Shown: positions 26,416 to 39,700, counted from the first letter of the stretch. The stretch: 64,000 nt of DNA from Oxyruncus cristatus (GCA_013399855.1 VXAY01006935.1:1-64000), one strand, 5' to 3'. Notes: generated by a model not told the origin, from the letters alone. A program made the numbers and translations.

Positions 26416-27529
26416 ATGCTTAAGTTCACAGCAAAAGCAGAGTTCACTCCCTTAATGAGTTTAGATTAAGTAGATTTAGATTACCTAGATTTTATTGTTA
26501 CTGTATCTATTGGCTTGAGAACAGAATGTTTCCACTTCTCTACTTTCTAGCTAAGATGAGGTGCCAAGTTCAGTGGGAACCTCCCTTTTTCTGATTTTAT
26601 AGCTTTTCTGAGAAATTAGTTTTTTACTTTCATGTATTCATCCAAAATTGCCCAGTCTCAACAGCTTGTGTCTTTTTACCAGGGTCTAAACATATCTTGC
26701 AGTTAGTCTTTTGTAAAGCATAATTGGAAAAGTAGTTCCAGTGCATTTTAAAAATGCCAAGAAAAATTCTCCATAGAAAACATAACAGCAATATGGGAGT
26801 TCTGTTTTCTTTTTAAAGAAGATCAGAAGAGAGTTTTGTCCTTGTCTTGTCCACTGTGTGGAATTCTTCCTCAAAAAATTGGGGAAAATGTCTTTTTGAG
26901 CACTTTTCAACCTGAGAAATTCAGTCTTCCAGTCTTTGGGTTTCCTTGGGGATTGTCCTAGTCACCACACAATACATCAGCTGTTTACTCAGGAAGGTTC
27001 TTGACTAGAACTTTTTCCTGAATTCATAAAACCTGTACTTTTCTTCCTTTGCAATGTGACTGAAGACTTATTTCTAGACGGCAAGTTGTATTTTGAGTAT
27101 TTACTATATGTTGCTGGCCTAGTTCTTGAATTCCTGCTACTATGGGGCACTGCAAAATAATAAACAGCATAACTTTTTCTTACGGGTTTCCATCCCTGCT
27201 AGAGAAGCTATTGATTTCAGACAGACACTGGAAAAATTTAAAGGAATAAATTATTATTAAAGCATACTTGTAAATGGTGTATTAAGCAAGTTAAAGTAAC
27301 TAGGTGCAGAACAATGGGGGTGTATGTGTTATCATGGCAAAAAGGCACACAAAAGAGTTAACAACAGTTCAGGTGGTATGGCTTGTCCTGTTTGCTCCAC
27401 CTGTTCTGCTGGAAGAGCATTTTAGGATTACTGGTTAATATCATGTTCTGTTCTGCTCACCAGACCAAAGTCCTTATTATAGAAAGAATAGGAGTAGTAT
27501 ACACCAGGTAATAAATTAGGTAAACTAGA

Positions 27530-27907
27530 CGTTTGAATAAGATATAGAAGGCCCATAGCCAGGATTTTGCAAGCTTGAAGAATTCAGGTCACCTAATTGA
27601 GGAGGTCAAATTGGAAAGAAGAAAATTGACCCCCGAAATGAGAAGGAAGGCCAGAACAACCACTACCAAGAGAAGAATCTGGAAAGCACCACCCCAAGCT
27701 TTACCCAGACCCCACCTAGACTTCGCCTATAATCAATATGTATGATATGAAAATGTATGTAACCATGCATTTAGAATGTATAAATTACCCTGTTTTGCAT
27801 CGATACCTTCGAGCAAGTTTGTCCAGCGCTAGTAGGGTTACTCCCACCGTTGTCTAAATAAATACCTTGCTGCTTAAAGATAAAAAAGAGTCTCTGGGCA
27901 GTTCACA
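27530..27907 (+). mobile_element. Probable avian retroviral LTR (3' part), plus strand
   Basis: Seen: a TATAAA-type box near 27779, then GTTTTGCATCGATACCTTCG, GTTACTCCCACCGTTGTCTA and an AATAAA polyadenylation signal at 27857-27862, ending TCTCTGGGCAGTTCACA. The order TATA box, then about 80 bases later AATAAA and a CA terminus, is LTR architecture, and the GTTACTCCCACC/GTCTAAATAAA segment resembles bird LTRs that I know. The 5' limit is uncertain and could reach back to about 27310. No coding region adjoins it. Confidence 0.55.
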
Positions 27908-28367
27908 TTCTGAGGTTTTTCAGCATCAGTTAAGAACTCCATCTGGTAGAAGCTTTACACCTTGGGATGCAAAGAGCTCAGCACTCTAGAGGAATGTACT
28001 TTTAATGTGATATACTGCTGAATAGCCTGTTGTCTGAATTCTCCACCTTCCTCAGCTTCTAAGGATGTAGCTTAGAAGCTGCACGCTCTAAGCATGTAGC
28101 CCTTACTTGTGTCTCCTAGGCTGGAGGATGTGGTCTGTGATTATAAAACTCTCCTTCCAGCGTCGTAACTGTAACAGACATGGCTGTAGAGAAAAGATCA
28201 TGAGATATTTCACCAAATCTCACAATCCAAGACTTCTGAAGACGTACTTGTACTTGACCCACTGGTAGAGGGTGTGATGTTGGTTACCAGACCATGTCTC
28301 AGGGAACTCACATTTTATTATATAGTCTTCTTCCCTGCAGCAGCCAGCCCAATATTTAGACTCAAAA

Positions 28368-29130
28368 TGTATTGGCTAACACTCCCTTAAATTCTTGGAA
28401 TACATTTCCACAAAACATGTCAGCTGACAATCCCTTAATTTTGTCCAGTACACTTCACAACTGGCACAAAATACTCCTCAAAAGTTCACAAAACACAACA
28501 CACAGCCAAAAGTGCTGGCTCACAAGCTACAAAGACCTCCACAAGCTCCCCCCTCCCACAACAAACTTCAGTGCAGAGTATGGGGTAGAATGTGATAGCC
28601 ATGCTTTGCCCAGGCAAACAAGGGAAGAAAACAAAGAATATCACCTCAGATCCTGCATTGGTGCTGCCACGTGGGTCGTGCAAAGCTGGGGTTGCAAGAT
28701 AAAGGAAACAAAAGAGGAAAAAAGGAGAAAAAAGAGAAGAGACAGAATAGAGCCAGATAAAAGAAAAAAAGAGAGAGGGGGCCCAATCTGTTCCCTTTTA
28801 TAATTAAGGTGGTGCATGCCTCTTATGTAAATTAGACTATTTGCATGTTTTGTTCAGGTGTTCACAGCCAGCCCTTCTCTGGGAAGTAAACTGAGGGTGG
28901 GAACTGAGCAGTCTCAAGGAGGAGCGGGAAGTTGGCTCGGAACAGTGCTGCCCCACCTCCACGGGACCTTCTCCTTCGATCACCTTTCCTGCAGCAATAC
29001 TCAGAATGTTGGAGACAAAAGGTGCTTAGTTCTGGTCCTCAACACTACTATACACAGGCATCTTTTCCATAAATCCACGGTAGGCCACACATGCACACAT
29101 CCGCCCTCTCAACGTACATCCCCCCATGCT
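28368..29130 (-). mobile_element. Probable minus-strand LTR or retroviral fragment
   Basis: A compositionally distinct block in an AT-rich intron. On the minus strand it reads a TATAAAAGGGAACAGATTGG promoter-like box (plus-strand 28782-28801), followed by a C/T-rich stretch (the purine tract at 28690-28780 on the plus strand). The plus-strand low end starts TGTATTGGCTAACACTCCC, compatible with a TG...CA terminus read in reverse. I could not find matching flanking duplications, and I do not recognise the family. Open frames of 143 and 137 aa on the plus strand show no known domain. Confidence 0.4.
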
Positions 29131-32100
29131 GGTAGTCTTTATTATATATTTGTGGAAGAAAAATCAGATGTTGGATGGCTTGAAAGTAATTTAGCTTTTA
29201 AGTGTTCCAGACGTTGCCCTTGTTACTGCAGTGCATGTTTATTTATGGATGTATTTGTCTTACGGAGATGAAAAAAGTCATTGAAATTCCATGCAAAAAA
29301 TAACGTGGTCAGGGTTTGCTTTCACTTAATGTATCTGATTGGAAGAGGAAAGAAGGATTATAATTGGCACTTAGTCTTTGGGGTACCCTACTTGGGGGGT
29401 GGAGAGGCAGGAATAATTTTTTTTTCCTTGCATTTGTCTTGATAATGTATCAAGTAGCTGCTAAGGGACTTGATGAAATGTGATGCAGAATAATAAATTA
29501 TGCTCTGCAGCCTTCTTTGCTTCTACGTGAGGGGAGTGTGTAAGCACAAAGAGACTAGTACACCTCCAAATTCAAAAAGCATTATATTCAGATTAGGAGG
29601 TCACTGGAGATGTATTGCTAATTGTTTTAGGGAACTCATTATGGGTATTATCACATATTAATTATGCATGATAAGTAGAAAAAAGAGGTAAAAAATCCTT
29701 ATTTTGCGATAAATTGTTCACTGAGTTATCTTTTTTTTCTTTCAAGACCTTGAGCGTTTTCTTGGAGGTGCCAAACAGCAGTCATCGAATAATTAGATTT
29801 TAATTAACAAGAATTTTCACAAAAATGTTTTTAATGTCTTTTGGGTTATAGCAAGTATGAATAAATTGTCTTTCAATAAGATATAGTGCACTGATCCTCT
29901 CTGTATGTGAAGTTACCTTTGTAATCATCCCAGAGCTTGTTACAACAATGCTTTTCAACAGTTTCAGGACAAAGAATGAAGACTGAAACAAGAAATTGCA
30001 TTATTGGTAGTATTTTTTTGGTTGCTTCTTTGTAAATTATTGTCATGAGACCACCTCTGGAAACCTTTGAAAGACTGAGATCAACTATGTCTTGTTTTAA
30101 TGCACTATGGCTAGGGGGGGGTGAGTTCATTTTTGGGTTTTTTTGCAGGTTTTTTGATTGCTTGTTTAAAGTACTTGGTTATTTTGGAGATGTGGTTGTT
30201 GGTAATTTTCAGAGACCTGGTATACGTGGTAGGGTTCTGCTAAATCTGTTGTGTGATAAAAGAATTTTTAAGAGTCTGTTTTTTTGGCACAGTTGCACAA
30301 AACCTACACACAGAACCATCAATTAACATTGGCAAATTATTTATAAACTATCAGGGCAAAGCATTTTGCTCAGGCTGATTGCTGTGTCACAAAATAAATG
30401 GACTTACAAGATGGTTACAAAGTGTACTCCATAAAGCAATGTTGAAGATTTTTTTTTAATTATTATTGTTGCAGTAGGTGTTAGAAAAATAAAAGACCTT
30501 GTAGTATATACAAGAGCTGAAGACATGAAGACTTATCTGCTAAAAAAGGATGCTTAACATTTCCATTTCAGCATCTTTTTATCTTAGAATAATAGCTGAT
30601 TCAAAGCCAAGAAGGAAATGATTCAAGTTAAGCTTCATTAAGACTGAAGTGATTCTGATTTAAAGTAGGATACAATTCCAAGCTGTGGTAGAAATGCTGC
30701 CCTCCTGTTCCATAAAAAAAAGCTTTTCATTTTTGTCTAACTGATACTGAATGTAGGAATTGCTGTTCATGCTCAGATTCAGTGTCCATCTTATTCAGTA
30801 CCATCTCTGATGACAGCTAATACCAGAGGCTTAATAATCGCCTTTTAGCTAGAGGGGGTTAATTTATCCACTTAAATTCAGTTGCTCCCATATCAAGTAG
30901 TTGAAGGCTCTTTTATACAAAAACAAAACAGAACAAAGCTATAGTAACCTTTTCACAGTATTTGTGGGGTTTCTTGATAGTGACATGTGCCTGGGACAAT
31001 GAAATCTGTAAATCTTTTGCATATGTTCCAATGTCAGCTTTTTATATGTTATGAGTGAGAAAGATAAGAAGTAATTGATCTGCCACTCAGTGTTTTAAAT
31101 ACTGCTTGCCGCATCCCTTTTTTATTTTTTGCTCCAAAAATAAAACTCTAAAATAGAGTCTGTTGAGAACCTCACCATCTGAAAGGGTTGTGTTTAGGAT
31201 ATTTTGTGGGAGCTGGAGGGGGTGGTGGTGTCGTTGGTTTTGGGTTTTTTTTCTCCTCATAAGCATTCTGATTGCATTTCTTCAGACCCTGCCTACCAAA
31301 AACATGTTAACATAGAATAATGTCTGTGGCATATAGTGTATAGTGTGCTGTTCTAGAACATTCCAGATGAGACCACTTTATATATATCTGAATATAAACA
31401 ATATATCCAGCCAAGCTCTGAGTTTTCACTGAGCTATCTACAGTAAAGTCCAGTACTTAAACCGAATTTAGGAAAATGTAGATGTCATTTGTTTTTTTTC
31501 TATCTAATGTGTACTACCTACATTTCTTGACCATTTTATTTCATTTGACACTTGACTGCCCAGTAGACTACCTTGTCACTCCAAGGTTCTTAGAGATGTT
31601 ATTTCAGATGACCTACATAATTTCTTGTCATTAGCAGATTTTGCCAAGCATAGAGATAAGGATTAGAAGTCAATACTTCCCTGAATAGAACCAGAATTAT
31701 TTTAAAATGCATCTGCAACTATTTTCTGAAATACTGGCACAGTAATGGAAATAGTTTTGTGGTTAGTGACTCCTTCAATTTATAGTTCAGTTGCTTCAAG
31801 ACTTCAAGGTCTTGCTGACTAGCAAAGACTAGTTGATGAGATTTCTCCCATTACTGGAGTTATCTTCTGTTACAGAACATGTTTTCCTCCATTAGGAAAT
31901 TGTCCTCCTTCTCCTATACAGAGACCTGGTCACAGTGATTCGGTTACTGTCTCCAGAACATATTATTGCATCCTGTAGCTCAGACTGGAGACATTAGAGG
32001 TTGCAGCCTATTGTCCCAAACTTCAAAACTATTAGGGACTCAAAATATTACTGATTCAAAAAAGTACCATAGGCAAAAAGCATAATGGTATGTAACTTAT

Positions 32101-33129
32101 TCTACTGCTTTTCACTTTCAATAATGCAGTTATGCCGAAAGAATTATACAAAACCTTTCATTTTACAAAGAACAATCATGTATCTTAGGTAGAATGCATC
32201 TGCAGTTTTAAGATTAGCTATGATATATCATTTGAAGACTGATTTCAGTTGTGAGTTTTTAACTTTCCAAGCCAAAAATTTTCATTGAGATTTTTTTTTT
32301 CTTAAATTACAGCAAAAAATGTTTGCAATTATAGTAATAGCTAGTATTATGATCATAGAATAACTTCCATGAGTAGTTATATTGTGTAGAGTAGGTGTTT
32401 GAAGTTTGGGAAGGTGGAAATCCTGCAGTCAGGTGTTCTAGAAGTCAGGAATAATGTAATGACTCTACCATGCTGTGACGATTACTACACCTGGGAATGC
32501 TCCTGAGATCCCTGATGTTTATGTGCCATTGCTGCTTAGTGTGGTCATCATATTTATATTTAAGTACACATTAAACCAAGAGGGGGTAAAAAGCATCATA
32601 TTCATGTATGCTGGATCATAGACGTAGAGCCTGCTCTGGACAACTGTTGGAGGACTATGAAATACATGTATAAACATCTAAAACTATAAGAAGTAAAGAC
32701 ATAGCTTGAAAGTAATCACTGCATACACACTGATTGGCATTTATTTAATGAGCATTGTGGCTTTTTAAACAAGATTCCAAGTTCCTATTTTAGATGACAA
32801 GCAAATTTTGCCCCTCAGTTTTCCTCAGAGTTAAAGAGTTAAGAGAGGTCATTCCTGATAGAATTAAAAAGTAAATCAGCCAGCTCTGCATTAGCTTTCA
32901 GCTGTGTTCCCTGCTGCCCTGGTCCAGCAAGAAGCAAAAGCGATTTAAGCAAGACAAATTTCAGTTAATAGCTCAGCAATAAGAAGAGAAGGAAGAAGAG
33001 CATGTACCAATGATTCCTGAAAGAGTGTATTTTTAAAGATACTGCTGAAGAGGGATGAAGAATGTAGGCATGGAGATTGTACAAGGCACGGAGGTCAGCA
33101 TGATATAAGACATACAGCTTAAAGTGGGA

Positions 33130-33490
33130 GAAAGAGATAAAGAATGCAATTAAGTCAAAGGATAGAAGATGTCTAGGGAGTAGAAGGAAGTAAAAGCAAG
33201 ACATGCAGTAATTGTGGGTAAGATAATATAGGGCCTTGAAGGTGAAAATGAAAACTTGAATTTGTGACTGCATTAAGTAATATATATAGCTTTATTATAA
33301 ATTATAAAGAGTTAATAATGTGCAGTAGTCCATTTGTCCTTATGGCTTTCTCAAGCATTTTTTAGGGAGTGTAGATGAAGAGTGAGGAAACAGTAGATAA
33401 GTTAATAATCTATATACTGAAATAGTAAAAGCATTTACTTTGTTTTGAGGCTAAGCGTTCTGTCTCAAGAGGATTGGTAGATGATGTGAC
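33130..33490. repeat. Possible old diverged interspersed repeat
   Basis: The stretch with GGGCCTTGAAGGTGAAAATG, followed by TGTGCAGTAGTCC and AGAGGATTGGTAGATGATGT, resembles in order an old repeat I vaguely know from amniote genomes. The frame of 102 aa on the minus strand across 32965-33273 is T/hydrophobic-biased from the purine-rich plus strand and probably not a protein. Family not named; low confidence. Confidence 0.25.
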
Positions 33491-34419
33491 AGGGCTAACA
33501 TTATAGCAGAAACTCTTTGAACATTTAGGATGCTACATGTCTAAATTTAAAATCTCACGAAGATAGTGGAAAGGAGTCAGCTGCAAATGTGCTCTTTGGC
33601 ATGTCTCTCAAAGTAAAGAGGTTTTCTTTAGAAACACTGATGTCAGAGTTTCATCTCCTAGTATTGCATTAACTAGTAATTCTAAAGCATTTGGACAATT
33701 TATTGCTGTCTCTTTCTCCTGTCACTTGATTTTTTTTTTTTCTTATCATCGTAGCAATCAGTTGAAGAGCAAGTGTGCTTGAAGGATGATTGTTGACTCT
33801 GAGTAGGCTGGTGGAAGACTGTTTTACTGATATCTTCCTATTTACAGCTCCTCTTTACAGCTGTGATGTTACTAAATGACAACCTTAATTTTCTTTAAGA
33901 TGATTAATATTTAGTGAAGTAACTTTCTTGTTTCTCTGATTTTGTTTTAATAATACAGTGTTAATGAAGGGTGAATTAAACGTTCCATAAGTCAGTTATT
34001 CAGAAAAGGCCTTTAGTGTAGTTTCTCTCAGAAATTTTGAAATGCAAATATTCTTTGCAGGAACAATTCAGTCTCATCAGCTTTCACACCATTTTTAAAA
34101 ATCTGTGAATTGAGTCCTTAGCTTCTCTGTCTGAGTTGAATATGTGATCTGGCTTTGTGTGAAGTGATTACTAGTAAGAGTTTCAGGCTCAATGTCAGTC
34201 CAAGGATGAAGAAATCCATCACAGAATGCTGTATTTTAATAAAAGGATTTCAGTTACTCGGCAGTATGAAGACATAATAATGCTTGTGACATGCTGTGGT
34301 GTATTGCTTTAGGATCAGACTGAACATTGGAATAATAGCAGCATCAAGAAGAAAGAAAAAATAGGGTGTCTGATTTGAACATCACTTTTCCTTTATTGAT
34401 TCTATATTTAGCATAGTGT

Positions 34420-35500
34420 ATGGCATGTCAGACTCTAGTTACAAAGACCTGTGAAAGAAACTACTTGGATTCCTGGTCTTGCATGTTAGGAATCAAGCAG
34501 TATGTGATGCATAAACTTGCACAGAATTGGATAGATCCTAAGGAAGATCCACTACAGGATGCAGATGTTGGGTTGTGTGATAAAAGCTTGTCTGCAACCC
34601 ATGAAAGAGATGAGAGAGGTGACGGCAGGTGGAGGATCCCAAATCACACCCTGCCTGACTGCTCCCACACCTATAACAGAAGCCATCATCCCATCACAGG
34701 CCCATCTTCGTAAGGCCAGGTCAGCACAGAGTCCAGAAAGCAGACAGAAGCCCAGATTAAGAACCCAGAGGGAGGGACACCCTCCGAGCGCTGTCCTGGG
34801 AGAGCCATCAAGGTCAGTAATCCAGCCATGAGACCCATCAAGGTGAATCAAAGCTGGATCCCATTTTGGACTGAGGGGAGATGCTGCTGAAGGCATGGCA
34901 CACAGTATGGGATGCAGAGGTTAAAAAATATAAGACACATTTGTCTGGCCATGCCCAGCTCCTTACCAGTGCAGTGTGTCCTATGATGCCAAATTCCACT
35001 TCTAACTCTTTTCCTGGCTGAAGGGCATCTGTTCTGTGGGTTTGTGTGTGTGTGTGTGGCCAGCAACTGGGGCCAGACCCCAGGAAGAGACCCATGTGTC
35101 TGTGGTGCCAGTGGCTAGAGGGAGCAAGGGTCTGGGTGCTGGCAACTGGGCAAAATCCAGTGCCAGCCTCCAGCGTGGGACTACAGGTTATAGGGGCCCA
35201 GGCCCACATATCTGCAGTGCCAGTGGATGACTGAGTGAGAGCAAGTGTGTGAGCACTAGTGAACAGGCAGCTAAACAGCCCTGTGGGTCCATGGGAATGC
35301 TGAGTGCAGTGTTGATCTGTGTGTCTAGCCATGTGTATATAGACATAGATGTATATATTTGTGTATGTGTTTGTGTGCATGTGCCCGCTGGGGGATATGT
35401 GGTCAGCTTTCCTACTGTTTGGACTGGGGGCATGAAGCTATGTCTGCTTCCCCTCTGCAGGCTGCTAGATAAGGCTCTATCCCAGTGTTATGACTCCCTT
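34420..35500 (+). mobile_element. Probable unclassified bird LTR-like element with internal repeats
   Basis: GC-richer block in intron 3. The part at 35340-35510 (a TGTGTGCATGTGCCCGCTGG stretch, then GGACTGGGGGCATGAAGCT, CTGCTTCCCCTCTGCAG and a TTAATTAAAACTG end) aligns by eye with the reverse complement of 61600-61850, so two copies of one dispersed element lie in the window in opposite orientations. Around 35050-35230 there are two diverged units about 112 bases apart, each containing GTGCCAGTGG. A 180 aa minus-strand frame runs through it without a recognisable domain. Calling it an LTR rests on the ATTAAA-type end and the repeat structure; boundaries are approximate. Confidence 0.4.
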
Positions 35501-36289
35501 TAATTAAAACTGTTTCTCATTTCTGTGCCCCTATTTGATTTTGTTTGATGTAAGTTACTGGCACCAAATATTTATTTCTCAGTTGAGATAGTCACTGTAA
35601 AAGTTTGTTTTAATTTCTGGCTTTATGCTTTTTATATATTTTTGTAAATAAGTTCATAAATACTTCTTTCTTGTTCACTTAAAATTTCTCTTACTTCCAT
35701 GCTTTTCTTCTTGCTTCGAGAGGAAGAAAAGGGACAGATTGTTTAAGGAGAATCTGGATTTTCTGTTTACAGAGCAATAAATGTTCTGAAATGAACTGCA
35801 GTTGTATATGTTGTAAAATTGCTCTTGTTGACAGGTTAATAAATCTCAGTTGAAGGTCTGAATGACTAGAGATATTAAAAGCTTGTGTTACCTGACAAAA
35901 CCAAACAAACCAACCACCCTTTTGCATTTCTTTATAAATACAGCGAAAGGTTCAATACTATTTCGGTTGATCATGGCTCTCATTTTATTTACAAAGCCTT
36001 TGTCTATGTGTCTTCCACACAGTTTGTTGTTTTGGCCTTTTTTTTTGGTGTTTTTTTTGTTTGTTCATTTGTTTATTTTTGATGTGGAAATCATAAACAA
36101 AATCACCCCAATTGGCAAATGTTAAAAATGCTGTGGTTCTTCAACAAGTACACATGGTCGTGTAGACAATAAAGTGCCAAACCTTCTGTTGACTTTTGCA
36201 AGTATCAATTAGCTTATGAATTTTAAAGAGCTTAAATCTGTGTTTTCAAACCTACACCTATGTTGATCTTGTGGATTCATCTGTTATCT

Positions 36290-37180
36290 CACTTTCATGC
36301 ACAGACTTGTGAGACAAATCTACTCTATATTCAACCAGCAATGAGGATCCTTTTAGCTGCTGGATTTAGGTACTCAGTTGGCCTTGGATCCCAGTCTCCC
36401 CAGTTGTTGGCACCTGAAGTCGAGCCCCCAAGATCACAGCTCCATTCCAGCCCTTAGTGCAGATCCTTCTCCCTTCACATCCCTCCTCTTATCCACACCC
36501 ATGCGGTGCACACACAGACAGGTCTCATGGACAGCCTCAGATTCTATGGTCTGTAGAGCAGGTGGCCAAGGCTACCCTGTGCCTACCCTGTTGTTCCAAG
36601 AGCCAGCGCTGACTGTGCTCTTGCCTATAGGAACATGCCTGGCTTCCAGAACACTTCACCTACTTACCAGCTAGTCCAGCATGCTCTTTGCTAGCCCTCA
36701 CACCCTCACTTGCACACCCACTCTCACTGCAGGTGCTGCACTGTGGGCACATGGATCCCCTGATCCCACACTGGGACTGACACTGAGACCTCCATGCACG
36801 TGTGCATGCACACTAGTTAGCCCTTGCCTGGGAAAGCCATCACAGAAGGAGTTTAATTAGAGGAGACAGGACAGGCTCTGCAGACTGATGTAGGAACGGC
36901 CATGCACAGAAATAGATGGCCGCTCCTCACACCCCACCAGCCCCTTCTGTCCCACGTTCCCATGGAGTGCCCTGACCCATGGAACCTCTCCTGCTTGCAT
37001 GTCTGTGTGGGTCTGGCCTTGTGGCATCAGGGGTGGCTGAGCCAGGGCCTCCACTACCCTCACAGGGCTGCTGGGGGTCCTCCTGCCCCATCGGGGTCAA
37101 GGGCATGAGCTTCTAGTAGGCTGGTGGCTGCTGAGGTGGGTCTGGGAGCAGCTCCCCCACCTGTCTTTGCTGCTCCTGCT
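36290..37180. other. GC-rich block of unknown origin, possible LTR/repeat
   Basis: This roughly 0.9 kb stretch is far richer in C and G than the flanking intron, with many CACACA/CTCACACCC and CCTGCC runs, and no open frame over about 100 codons. It may belong to the same element as the block at 34.4-35.5 kb, separated by AT-rich sequence, but I could not align the two by eye. No exon or promoter signature is convincing. Confidence 0.3.
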
Positions 37181-39071
37181 GTGTTCCTTCCTGTGTGCAA
37201 AGATTAGCAGTTTTATCACATAAACTAACGTGTGTGCATACATGTATGTATTTCTAGATATGAAAATGTACAGATACCTCTCTGTAGAAACTTGGCAATT
37301 TTAGCTGCTATGTTCCATACATGCTCTTCGTTCTTAGTGGTATTATGCTGTTTCATAACCACAGAATATTTGAAAGGAAAGATTCTTATTAAGACTTGTA
37401 TACCTAAGCTGTGTTCCTTTTCTTTAACGATGGTAGTTAGGAAGGTGCCCAAAGCAGGGTGAAAAACTTTTTTAGTTGACAGGGAAGTAGGAAAACATGG
37501 ACTAGAGAACCTTGGCTGGCAACCTGCAGCACTGCCACTGCTAAGCACAAGGACATCAGATCCAGAAAAGCATTTTGAGTGTCATGAGCAACATCTCTGC
37601 TCTCCATCAAGATGCAAGATGCTGGTTATCCCTCTGAACAAGCTCAAAACGGCAATGGTCACTTGATTTTGTAAGATTTTCTTCCTGTTTCTTTTGGTAA
37701 CAAAGTTAAAACTTTATCTAGTTGAGCTTATAGTAACAGTAGTTCTAGACAGAGTAATTGTATGTCTCTACTTCTAACCCGTGGTATTCCATAGAACTAC
37801 CTGTTAAATTGCTGCTTCCATTATCTGTGGGGAGACTGTTTTCTATGGCTTTTAAAGTATTAAAATGTTTTTTCTGCAGATGCAGGGTCAATGGAGAAAA
37901 GAGAAGTTTTAGTGTCTGTTCTCACACTGTTCTCCTTGCTAAGACTAGAAGTTACAAACCTTTGAAGACTATGAAACAGCTACTTTTAGCCACAGATTTG
38001 CAGACCCAGAACATAAATCACCAAGACAATCTTTATGTGTGGATGAGACTTGCAGTCCTCAGTCTTTAGACATGTTTAATATTAGATTTATGTTTATTTA
38101 ATAATGAATCCTACCTGTGTCTCACTGGAAGCAGTTGGAATCAATTAGTAAAGTCTTGAAATATAACAGAAAGCACTACAACTTCTAAAAAATAAAAAAC
38201 AGGAGAAAAAAAAATCACTTGAGATATTTCCCATGTGGTAAATCATGGGGTTTGAAATTCTCTTTTGCTTCTTCATCCGACAGCCTGTCCTCCTTTATTT
38301 TTTGTAGTCACAGCATATTTTACCTGGTAGCCAGAGCATATCATTCAAAGGATTGTGTGTCTGTGATACTTTGTCACCTTGACACACCTGCTGCAGTCTG
38401 GTTTCCCTAGGGAATCCTTATACACTGTCTGGGCGCTGAAGCTTCCAAGTTATCAGCCAAATGCTGCTCATAGCACTCAGCTGCTTGTCAATTTATCCAG
38501 ATTCTTGGCAATACCTTGGCATCTATTTCTTAACTGATTGTGTTTCTGTATTAGAGGTGGTTTCTTTCAGGTTGTGTGTTGTGATGCTTAGAGCAATGTA
38601 AAATCACTCTTTCCAGTATGCCATGGTAGTCTTACTAAAATATATACACATAATTTGTTTTTAAAAGGAAGAAAAGAGGGGTGGACTGTGCTTAGGCAGG
38701 GACAACTTAGTTTTGTTCACCAAATAAGTGTGTGTGATAAGCACATTAACTCTCATTCAGGTGCTTCTTTGTAATTTGAGTGCAAGCATTTGTAGAGAAG
38801 GCAATTTGTCTTTGACGTAACTGTGAAGAAATGTGTTTATGTCAGTATTGGGGTGACTGAGACATTTCCTAATGGAGTGTTTTATATTCTCATCCTAGGT
38901 TTCCTAATGGTCACTTAGCAATATGTTTTGCACATTTATCCTTCAGACCTTTAAATTTAGAAGTTTCATTACAGTGCCATCTGTCTCTGCACCAGTGAGT
39001 GTGGCTGCACACTTTTGAACCAGAAAGAAAAGCAAATTGATTTCCTTTGCTCAGAAAAAAAGGTAATTACA

Positions 39072-39700
39072 ATGGCTGGTGGACACCAAGTTGACCATGA
39101 GCCAGCAATGTGCCGTTGCAGCAAAGGCGACTGATAAGGAGGAGTGTTGCCAGCAGATCAAGGGAGTTGATCCTGCCCCTCTGCTCAGCACTGCTGAGGC
39201 CATACCTGGAAAATACTCTGTCCAGTTCTGGGTTCTCCAGCACATGAGACATATTGATCTAATGGAGGGAGTCCAGCAAAGGGACACAGAGATAATTAAG
39301 GGCCTACAGGATCTCTGATATGCAGAAAGGTAAAGCGAGCTGGGACTATTTGTCTTGGAGAAGAGAAGGCTCAGGGAAGCGTTAATGTATGTAAATACCT
39401 GAAGGAATGGAAAGAGGACAGAACCAGGCACATTTCAGTGGTGCCCAGTGACAGAACCAGAGGCAATGGACACAAACTGAAAGACAGAAGTTCCCTCTGA
39501 GCATCAAGAAACACTTTTTTACCTGAGGGTGACCAAGCACTCTTGTAGGTTGCCCAGAGAAGTGATGGAGTCTCTCACCTTGGAGATACTCTGGATCTTT
39601 TCTTGGACTGTAGATGTCCCTGCCTGAGCAGGTAGTTGAGCCAGGTGACCTCCAGAAGTGGCCTCCAACCTCAGTCATCCTGGGATTGTGTGATTCTGGG
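39072..39700 (+). mobile_element. CR1 LINE 3' fragment
   Basis: Contains the CR1 end of ORF2 (GTGGACACCAAGTTGACCAT, CAGCAATGTGCC, TCTGCTCAGCACTGCTGAGGC) and its 3' UTR (TTTCAGTGGTGCCCAGTGAC, TTGCCCAGAGAAGTGATGG, GGGATTGTGTGATTCTGGG). The open frames on both strands here are fragments of this degenerate LINE. Confidence 0.88.

Noticed and set aside
34838..35380. 180 aa minus-strand frame, the longest in the window
   Set aside because: It lies in an LTR-like repeat and is rich in His/Thr from TGTG/CACA runs; no domain, and the region has internal tandem repeats.
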